Positions 55,996 through 64,000 of a stretch of DNA of 64,000 bases are shown here, piece after piece; positions within the stretch are counted from its first letter, which is position 1; every line of letters begins with the position of its first letter. The stretch lies in assembly GCF_900496995.4 (NCBI RefSeq), contig NW_024470328.1:186001-250000 (forward strand). Direction: 5' to 3'. The position numbers and the translations under genes were made by a program. Origin of the DNA: Aquila chrysaetos chrysaetos (taxonomy: Eukaryota; Chordata; Aves; Accipitriformes; Accipitridae). Below the pieces are notes generated by a model, which saw only the letters and a list, made by a program, of their open reading frames with translations, was not told the DNA's origin and searched no databases.

Positions 55996-56785
55996 TTGAG
56001 ATTCCTGCATATTCCTAGTGCTTATTAACTATCTTCCTGGCTCTCTCCAGAGTTCATGGCAAACGTTGCTGTCTACAACAGGGCCTTTATGAACATCTTT
56101 TATGAAATCGTTGTCTTTTTAAGATCTTGTCTGCAGAAGGAGTAGCCATAGTAAAGCACCAAACACACCAAACCAGAGTCTGAGTGAAGTGCCAGTAAGA
56201 ACCAAGTGAGCAACACCCAAGGCTCTGGCTTCCTGGCAAGGAGTCTCTCCTGTTTGTCTCCTATTCTCATGAAAGGAACAGGAAAACTGTCCCTCCCATG
56301 GAGCTCTGCTGAAGGAAGATGGAGCTGTGCATAGCGTGAGGCGATACAAGTGGGATCAGCAGGTAGAGAAGACTCTTGTAGGGAAGGCATTTGAGAGGGA
56401 GTACCCTGACTTCACCCAGATTAAAAAATGGAGACCGGGTAGTAGTGCTGACATCGATGGTTAGAAGTGTCCTGGGGTAAAAGAACGTGGATGAGAGAAG
56501 GTGGGAGAGATTTGGTTTGCAGAGATTTGAGGTAGTACCTTCCGCGCACTGAGCAGACTGAGGTTTGGAGCCGAGGAAAAATATAGAAGCTCTCAAGTAT
56601 GTTTTGGAATTAATGGAACTATCACTAAGAGCAGTAACAGGACAGTGCTGCAAGGGAACTCTTTTGTATTCTCAATGATGAACTAAAGCTATTTAGGTTT
56701 TTTTGTCTTTTTACATGACAAAAATAGCTATGACTTCTCAGTGATTAGCCTCTGGTCTACAATTCTTAGAACAAGTGTCCATGAC
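55996..56785. other. Non-coding stretch, nothing recognised
   Basis: No supported gene was seen. It borders the inverted duplication arm. Confidence 0.5.
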
Positions 56786-59660
56786 GGCACCTCCAGGCAG
56801 CTGCTTCATGGCCCTTGTCAGTGGCCTGTGCTTGTGCTGGCCCAGCCCCACTGCCCATACACGGTCTTACAGCGCCACTCTGCAGGCACAGCATGGGAGA
56901 GAGTAGAGTCAGGGGTGGGAAAGTTCCCCCCATTGTGATCCCTATGGCAGCCTTCAGATCACAGTTCTGCCATGACCCTCCTACTTTTGCAGCTTCCCCA
57001 GCACCTGACCCATGCCCTGCCGCAGTCTTGTCCTACATGGGGTCGTGCAGACAGCTCTGCTTCAGGGTCTGCCAGGGTCTGGGGAAGGAGAGAAGCTAGG
57101 CAGGGCTGTCCATTCCCCCAAACCAGTCCTTGGCGCAGCAGGAAGATGGAGGTGGCCTCACAGCAAAACTCACCTCTAAACCTGGGGTGACCAGCAAGTG
57201 CTGCAAATGGCCAATGAGAGATGCTGAGGGTGACAAAGGCCCTGAGCCACCTTCCCTGTCTGTCCACACTGCCAAGGGCACAAACCAGACTGCTCCTCTC
57301 CCCTACACCTGCATGTCTTTCATGCTTTCCACTAACCATGGCTCTGAACGACAAAACCCTGGTAAGAATCCTTGCCCTGCATGCTCACACAGTACAAGCT
57401 CTACACTGATATTTTTCTCTCCTGGGCACTTTCCAGCCCAGACCACCTCCCCCTAAACTCTCCCCACTTCCCTTGATCTATCTCCACCTCCCCTGCCCTC
57501 TCCCCAGTGCAGCCCAGTCTGGCATGGCCCCACACCAGTGCCCACCACAGGGTGCGGCAGAGCTCTGGGCACTCACCCCACAGCCCCAGACCCTCTGAAG
57601 GGCACAGCAGCTCCTCGCGGGTGGAGAGGGCTGAGCCCCAGGGCTGGGGGGCATCTGTGGCACAAGGCCTGAGGACATCCCCTTGTATGATGGAAATGCT
57701 GCTATGGAGGCCAGCTCTGTCACACAAGTGCCCACTGCCTGTCCTTGCCTGCGGTCACAGACCTGCCACACAGCAGGACTCTAACCATGCTTGAAGAGCA
57801 CTCAGGCCTTCCACCAACCAAAGGGTTCAGCAGGAAAGCATGGAAGTGGGAAGAGAGCAGCTCGGGAAAGACCAAGCTCCGTGGCAGTGCTGCTGTGCCG
57901 GGACTCTTTTCTTCTTCCCTTCTGCACACAGGCACTGCTCCCTGCAGCTGCAGAGAAGGTCTTGGAGGAAGGATCTCAGAAGAACAAGTCACTGCAGGGC
58001 CCTTTATTTAGGTTAAATACACAGACAGTATAGCTTCTCATTTGCACAGCCTCCAGGGCACACAAAAGTTGGATAGACTGTGAATTAGAAACCAGAGGTA
58101 TAAAGATATTTGTTTGTGGAAAGCATTCAGATGAGTAAACCAAAAAAAAAAAAAAACCAGCAAACAAAAATCAGACTCAAACCCCAAAATCAGACTAAAA
58201 AACCGCCAGAAGAAAGGCTGGGCCTGTAATGATATTTGAGTACTATGCAAAAGAGAACAGGAACTTTATTCCTTCTGAAAAGCATCCAATCATTAGTTTT
58301 CTCAGAGCACCCTTGATCTCATGGCTTCTCATGCTCTAGAGGAGGGGGTTCACAGCTGGAGGCACCACCGAGTACAGAACTGCCACCAGCAGGTCCAGGG
58401 ATGGGGAGGAGATGGAGGGAGGCTTCAGGTAGGCAATCATGCCAGTGCTTACAAACAAGGAGTCCACGGCCAGGTGAGGGAGGCACGTGGAAAAGGCTTT
58501 GTGCCGTCCCTGCTCGGAGGGGATCCTCAGCACAGCCCTGAAGATCTGAACATAGGACAGCACAATGAAAACAAAACACCCAAATATAAAACAGACACTA
58601 ACCACAAGTACCCCAACTTCCCTGAGGTAGGCATTTGAGCAGGCGAGCTTGAGGATCTGGGGGATTTCACAGAAGAACTGGTCCACAGCATTGCCCTTGC
58701 AGAGCGGTAGTGAAAATGTGTTGGCTGTGTGCAGCACAGCATGGAGAAACCCACTGCTCCAGGCAGCTGCTGCCATGTGGACACAAGCTCTGCTGCCCAG
58801 GAGGGTCCCATAGTGCAGGGGTTTGCAGATGGCAACATAGCGGTCATAGGCCATGACAGTCAAAACATAAAACTCTGCTGACATCAAAAAGACTAACAGA
58901 AAGACCTGAGCAGCACATCCCAAGTAAGAAATAGCCCTGGTGTCCCAGAGGGAGTTGGCCATGGCTTTAGGGACAGTGGTGGAGATGGAGCCCAAGTCGA
59001 GGAGGGCGAGGTTGAGGAGGAAGAAGTACATGGGGGTGTGGAGGTGGTGGTCACAGGCTACAGTGGTGATGATGAGGCCGCTTCCCAGGAGGGCAGCCAG
59101 GTAGATGCCCAGGAAGAGCCAGAAGTGCAAGAGCTGCAGCTCCCGAATGTTGGCAAACGCCAGGAGGAGGAATTGGGTGATGGAGCTGCTGTTGGACATC
59201 TGCTGTCTCTGGGTGTCAAGCACTGAACAAGGAGGCAAGGGCAGTGACAAGTTAGGGCATTATTCTCTGATTAAAATCAAAGCCATTTCTCATAATACTT
59301 GTTCACCAATTTTTTTCCATTTCAGCGAGATCTCTGTTCAGCTCTGTGGATGGAGCTCTGGTTGTTGCTGGCTAAGTGTGCCACGAGGAGCGGGACGTCT
59401 GCCCGCTGGCTGCCAATAAGTCAGCCCTGCTCTGTAGCAGTGGGTTTCTGGGAATGGTGTCAGTCAGAGGGTCAGTCCTGGTGTTTGAATTGGTGAGATG
59501 AAACTGTTCCTAATGTAAAAGTGCTTGTCAGCATCTGCACTCCCAGGACTAAGAAACCACAATCCAAGCATTGTTTGAGAGATCATGGGTTTTTTATAGC
59601 TCTCCCCCACCTCACCTGGACATTTCCCTGGATTTCAGAAACTGTCATAATTTTTCCTTG
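56786..59660 (-). repeat. Inverted segmental duplication, right arm (OR3)
   Basis: Reverse complement of 27815-30676 with moderate divergence, about 26 kb away. It includes OR3, about 450 bp of 5' flank and the whole 3' flank. Similarity to the OR2 upstream sequence was lost beyond about 59660, so the candidate 5' exon (26332) was not included. Confidence 0.9.
58243..59199 (-). pseudogene. OR3: olfactory receptor with stop at the NPxxY tyrosine
   Basis: On the minus strand the ATG at 59199-59197 follows an acceptor AG (59223-59224) and gives the shared MSNSSSIT start. TM1 has GSGLI (Gly-Ser where OR1/OR2 have Gly-Asn, so the TM1 Asn is lost). HTPMYFFL, MAYDRYVAIC and KAFSTCLPH are present. 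A TAG at 58338-58336 replaces the Tyr at the position equal to residue 288 of OR2, truncating the protein at 287 residues. The frame stays open to the old stop at about 58243. Loss of the conserved TM1 Asn and of the tail makes function unlikely. Confidence 0.9.
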
Positions 59661-60478
59661 GGTATGGCAGAGGGAAACAGAGGGGACTGTCCCTGATGCG
59701 TGTCCCAGGGGGAGCTGGACAGAGCTGCCCCCATGCCTTTCCTTGCGTGCAGTAGGGCTCTATGGAGCCAGAAGGTCACTGTTCAGGCCAGGCAGGGGGT
59801 CTGTGCCATACAGACCCCCCAGGATCACTGTGAGGGCTGGGCAGGCTTCTGGGAGATAGAGGGGCATCCTGGGGTAGGGGGCTCTGGGTGCCATCTGGAT
59901 CTCAGGTGAGCCGAGTCCTGTCCTGGGTATACTGAGGGCTCCAGTTCCCTTCTCCTTCCCCGGGTCTCTGCAGAGAGAGGTGGTGGGGACAAGGCCCCTC
60001 TCATGTCCCAGCGAACACTGGAGGTCACAATTTGGGCTCTTTCTTGCAGGTCCTCAAGTGATGGTGACAGCCCTGTCCTGTCCCCCTCCAGCGGCATGAG
60101 GAGATGATCATCCCTGGATGACCCCACCTGATCCCCTGGGAGCCCTGGGCCATTTCCCTCTCTTGATCAATAAACCCCTTCATCAAAGCTACACTCTGCA
60201 TGTGGGGGTGTGTGTGTGCCTGCATCCATGTCCCGTCTCCTTGGCCAGCGCCCGGATGCCTGGGTCCTCTCTGGCTGCACCACCACGATGAGCGGCGTGG
60301 CTGAGGGAGCGCGGGCACCTTGGGTGTCCCCTTCCCACCCACCATGTGCCCCCAGATAAGGGCAACCTGGAGTGTCCCCCCAGGAGGCTGGGGGAGGCGA
60401 GGGGCAGACGGTGCCAGCCCTTGGGGCAGCCGGAGTTTTGGAGGCGCAGTGGGAAAGAGGTTCTTACCAGGGCTCTAG
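59661..60478. other. Non-coding stretch, nothing recognised
   Basis: GC-rich sequence with a GGGGGTGTGTGTGTG microsatellite-like patch at about 60204. No gene is supported, and no counterpart of the OR2 5' exon was found. Confidence 0.45.
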
Positions 60479-60482
60479 TGAG

Positions 60483-61140
60483 CGATACCGAAAAGCCGGT
60501 CGAAGAAACCTTCTAAGACTCGTTTTGGAGTTTTAGAAAGCAGGCATTCTTTATTGCAGCGCTGGATGCACGGGGGATAGGTCCACCTAGCGCGCATACC
60601 ACAGCTTTAGCACTAACAGGTTATATAGAATAACTGTTTGCATATTAATCAGATTAGTATACATATACATAAAAATAATTGCAACTGATTATCTTAGTAC
60701 TGCCTACATCCGATCATGCGCAATGAAGGATCCATTTGAATCAAAGGGCTGCTTTTGCGACCACCGACCCATTTGAAGTTCTTGCTGGCTGTCCTTGAAG
60801 TCTTTATTCTTGTCCTTGTTCTTTGATCTTGAAGCTTAACACAGCTTCAATCACATGTGGTCAGTTTCAACATTGTTCTCATCTAGCGTACAGGAACATC
60901 TAGTCATAAGAGCAAAGAACTGCAAAACTTATGAGTAACTACCTCTGCTAGTTAATTGCTTGGCTATACTTTTGTCTATTGTTTCAATCATAGTGTTAGT
61001 AAAAGACTTCTAATAATTATTTACCAAATCTCACTTTTACAGTCACCTAGCAGCAAACCAGTTTCCACAGCTGGTACAAAATATGAAAAACATCAAAATA
61101 TTTAGACATACCACATAGAATGTATGGAAATATGCTATCA
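60483..61140 (-). mobile_element. Solo LTR, class I-like
   Basis: About 658 bp on the minus strand from TGATAGCATATTTCC to ...GGCTTTTCGGTATCG. The 3' end resembles the element D LTR end (GCTTTTCGGTAACA). TGAG occurs at 60479-60482 and 61141-61144, fitting a 4-bp target duplication if the final CA has mutated to CG. Confidence 0.65.
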
Positions 61141-61388
61141 TGAGCACCATCCCCCAGGCAGCACAATTTGGTGTCGGGGCAGGAGAGGATCATGAGCAGG
61201 CTGCCCGGACCCCTGGGTCCTCTGCCCTCCTCTGGGAGGGGTGGTGGTTCCCTGCCTCACGGACTCAGCAGTCCTGGGTTCACAGGAGATTTCAGAGCCT
61301 CATGCTGGACCCAAGTGCCTTCCTGGACCCCCAGACCACACTCTTTTGTGGGGCACAGCCCCCATCACAGGCCAGGAAGTCAGGTCAT

Positions 61389-62022
61389 TGTGAGAGAATG
61401 TCATCTCGAGCCATTTGTCTCAAAGATTGTTTGCTGTGAGAGACTGAACTGTGAACTATTTATGTTGGGCCATTTGTCTCTGGGATGGCTTGTTGAAGCA
61501 GGACACTCCTCTGGCCCATAAGGACGATTACCAGGCCACTGAGTCATCCAGGGGAGGAGGCAGGCTGGAGCCGGTGAAGCATGCAGGAACGTGAAGACTA
61601 CCATTGTCACGGAAGCCTTAGTCTTTGAGAAAATATACTGGTTTCTGGTGTCGATCACCCAAAGATCATGTGATAGACGAAACCTTCAGCACGCAAACAG
61701 TATGCATGTACATGCATTGGACTATGCCTTATAAAAAAAAACGTGGAGACAAGCCATGGTGTGCACCCATAACTGAAGAATTGAAGACTGAGGACCAACG
61801 GGACGCTGCTTGATCCATGGTGGTGAGTATTTTTGCAACTCTATCCTGAATGCTTGTTTGATTTCTGCCTTTTCATTCCATTCTATCCTATCACTACTAT
61901 TTTCTACTTTTGCTACTTTTGATAATAAAAGCTGTTTTGGGTATATAGCATTTGACCTCGTTTGTGTCTTAATCTCGCTCTTGGGATCATATCTAAACCT
62001 TCCCCGACATTGGATCGGGACA
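61389..62022 (+). mobile_element. Solo LTR with 5-bp target duplication
   Basis: A 634-bp unit begins TGTGAGAGAATG and ends GGATCGGGACA, flanked by GTCAT at 61384-61388 and 62023-62027. A TATA-like CCTTATAAAAAAAA (about 61728-61741) and an AATAAAAG polyadenylation signal (about 61924-61931) are in LTR order. No other copy is in the window. Confidence 0.85.
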
Positions 62023-62190
62023 GTCATGGGCATCAGATGTTCGATGGACCTCCCCTTGTCCCCCGCATTGCGTGGCCCACCTTTGCAGGACTTTGTGTTC
62101 ATTATGTCTTGGCTGTGGTTTCGTCTCTCCAGGCACACACTGAATTGCCACTGACTTTCACATTAGGAATTTTTCCCTCACCCCAGTGCA

Positions 62191-62255
62191 CGTGATGGTC
62201 TTAAGGGTCTTTTCCAACCTTAATGATTCCTTGATTCTCTGATTCTATGATTTCC
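62191..62255 (+). mobile_element. CR1 3' tail
   Basis: The GATGGTCTTAAGGGTCTTTT stretch, then CCAACCTTAATGATTCC and CTGATTCTATGATTT, the extreme 3' end of a CR1 copy. Confidence 0.75.
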
Positions 62256-62745
62256 TGTCTTCAGCAGGGTCAGCTGCAGCGGAATATTTCTCAGGGGGCT
62301 GGGGGTACCTGAGAGTCCCCAGGGCAGCAGAATGGAAGCGGGGCTGACAGGCAACACCATCCTGTGGCTTGTCCCTGGGTTGTGGGGTCGGGGCAGGAGC
62401 TGTCAACTGGGAAACCAATAGAAAAAGGGGAAGCCAGGAACCAAAATTTATCAAGACACAGGCCTGGCAGAGCAACCATGGAGACAACGGCAAGAAACAA
62501 ACTTCACTGCTCACAGTAGTTGATGGGCCATCGAGAAACCACAGGTACCACTTCCAGGAGGATCAGCCTGGACTCTGCAAGACTGTGAACCAGGGGGACG
62601 CTGGACTGGGAGGGATATGGGAATCCATAGAGCTGTGCAAACCCATGCGGGACGTGCAGGGGAAGGTGGAGCAGGGAGGAAAAAAGATGAGGGCTGGCAG
62701 AAAAGGATACAAAAGGGTCTAGTCCCATATAAAATAACCACCGAT
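62256..62745. other. Non-coding stretch, nothing recognised
   Basis: No supported gene was seen. Confidence 0.45.
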
Positions 62746-62749
62746 ATCA

Positions 62750-63480
62750 ATATGGGTTGGGGGGTGAAGGGATTGAGAGCAGCCATGCAAAGAAAGTCGT
62801 GGAGGTACTGGTGGGTGAAAAGCCAGGCATGAGCCAGCAAAGTGCACTCGCAGCCCAGAAAGCCAACCATATTCTTGGCTGCATGAAAAGAAGCGTGACC
62901 AGCAGGTCGAGGGAGGTGATTCTGCCTCTCTGCTCTGCTCTCGTGAGACCCCACCTGGAGTACTGTGTCCAGCTCTGGGGTCCTCAGCACAGGAAAGACA
63001 TGGACATGTTGGAGCGGGTCCAGAGGAGGGCCACAAAAATGAGCAGAAACACCTCTCTTATGACGACATGCTGAGAGACTTGGGGTTGTTCAGCCCCCAG
63101 AGAAGAGAAGGCTCCAGGGAAACTTTATTGCTGCCTTTCAGTAATTCAAGGGGGCTTGTAAAAAAGATGGGGACAGACTTTTTAGTAGGGCCTGTTGCGA
63201 TAGGGCAAGGGGTAATGCTTTTAAACTAAAAGAGGGTAGATTCAGACTAGGTATAAGGAAGAGCTTTTTTACGATGAGGGCGGTAAAACACTGGAACAGG
63301 TTGCCCAGAGAGGTGGTAGATGCCCCATCCCTGGAAACCTTCAAGGTCAGGTTGGATGAGGCTCTGAGCAACCTGATGAGGTTGAAGATGTCCCTGCTCA
63401 TGGCAAGGGGTTTGGACTAGATGACCTTTAAAGGACCCTTCCAACACAAACTATTCAAAGAGTCTGGGATTCTATAATTT
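62750..63480 (+). mobile_element. CR1 LINE 3' end with ORF2 C-terminus
   Basis: A 5'-truncated CR1. 62830-63050 encodes the ORF2 end (MSQQSALAAQKANHILGCMK, REVILPLCSALVRPHLEYC, MLERVQRRATKM), followed by a well-preserved 3' untranslated region (GGAACAGGTTGCCCAGAGAGG, then AAGGACCCTTCCAACACAAAC). It is less diverged than the copy at 52500-53125. Confidence 0.9.
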
Positions 63481-64000
63481 GATGGTAAAATGGGGCCAGT
63501 CAGTGCGCTTGTCTGGCTGAGCCCTGTGCCTGATCACTGCAGTCTGTCCTGTCTTCTTCTATCTTCGTATTAAATATTTTGTTTAAAATCTCTGAGTATT
63601 CTCACTCTGTCACATGTGTGTGCGTGTGTGATGCAAGGACCAAGCGCCAGATGCCGGTGAGACCCCTGAGTGTGAGAGTGAAAACTGGTGCCAGGTACTG
63701 GGGTCAGACCGGGGCTGTGGGGGCCCCTGCCCTGTGGTGTCAGCTACTGGAGTGAGTGGCATCTCTTCAAGAATGCGAGTGCCCCATATAGCAGAGGGAA
63801 AAGCTGGTACCTCTGCTAGCAGGGACAGACTCATAATGAAGATGGGCATATTTTGGATCAACAGGCTCCGGCACCCCTGTTTTGTTGCCCTGTAGGTGCC
63901 CACAACTATCAGAAGTGACAGATAACAGGACAGGTATTTATTTATTTCTGCATAACGAGAAGACCAGCATTTTTCCTGGTGGTGTGAGCGAGCACTGGGA
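63423..64000 (+). repeat. CR1 tail plus long repeat shared with 16178-16900
   Basis: Nearly identical to 16178-16755 and cut by the window edge. Here the CR1 body is continuous with the repeat (62750 onward), unlike the first copy where an ERVL LTR abuts it. Confidence 0.8.

Overview
This window is vertebrate nuclear DNA and almost certainly avian. Its genes are intronless-CDS olfactory receptors (ORs) of the bird OR14-like (gamma-c) type. Around them lie CR1 LINE fragments ending in the typical TTCCAACC...ATTCTATGATT tails, and at least four endogenous retroviruses (ERVs) plus solo LTRs. The order of bird cannot be told from the sequence. No RNA gene, CRISPR array or bacterial feature was seen.

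Layout: 1-719 is an LTR and 5' leader of a minus-strand ERV cut by the window edge. 3643-6020 is a small tRNA-Trp-primed, alpharetrovirus-like provirus (element A) with 230-bp LTRs and a 6-bp target-site duplication. 6940-9920 is OR1, with a duplicated 5' region and a coding exon broken by a one-base insertion. 9938-16177 holds a lone LTR and a truncated minus-strand ERVL-type element (B). 17290-25379 is a complete-ended minus-strand class I (gammaretrovirus-like) provirus (D) with almost identical LTRs but many nonsense codons. 25970-30676 is OR2, the only intact OR. 30677-31825 is a long LTR with internal repeats. 32250-36970 holds CR1 pieces, a 44-bp poly(A), a solo LTR of element A's family and an ERVL 3' remnant. 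37106-43775 is a plus-strand ERVL-type provirus (E) with mismatched LTRs. 43776-44215 is a minisatellite with higher-order structure. 44216-49507 is a minus-strand ERV (F) truncated in integrase. 49540-53920 is CR1 and LTR debris. 54915-55155 is an OR fragment (OR4). 56786-59660 is an inverted copy of the OR2 segment carrying OR3, which is broken at the NPxxY tyrosine. 60483-62022 holds two solo LTRs with target-site duplications, and 62191-64000 holds CR1 and a repeat shared with 16178-16900.

Functionally, the only gene likely to make protein is OR2 (28266-29198). It is expected to have a non-coding 5' exon near 26332 joined to an acceptor just before its ATG. The ORs arose by local duplication, both direct (OR1/OR2 flanks) and inverted (OR2/OR3). 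The ERVs supply most of the remaining DNA and all carry lesions.

The observations most worth follow-up are in element D. Eight in-frame stops each fit a single sense-strand G-to-A change in a TGG codon, although its LTRs are nearly identical, which suggests cytidine-deaminase editing at insertion. Its untranslated leader also carries ten copies of a hairpin resembling a tRNA T-arm.
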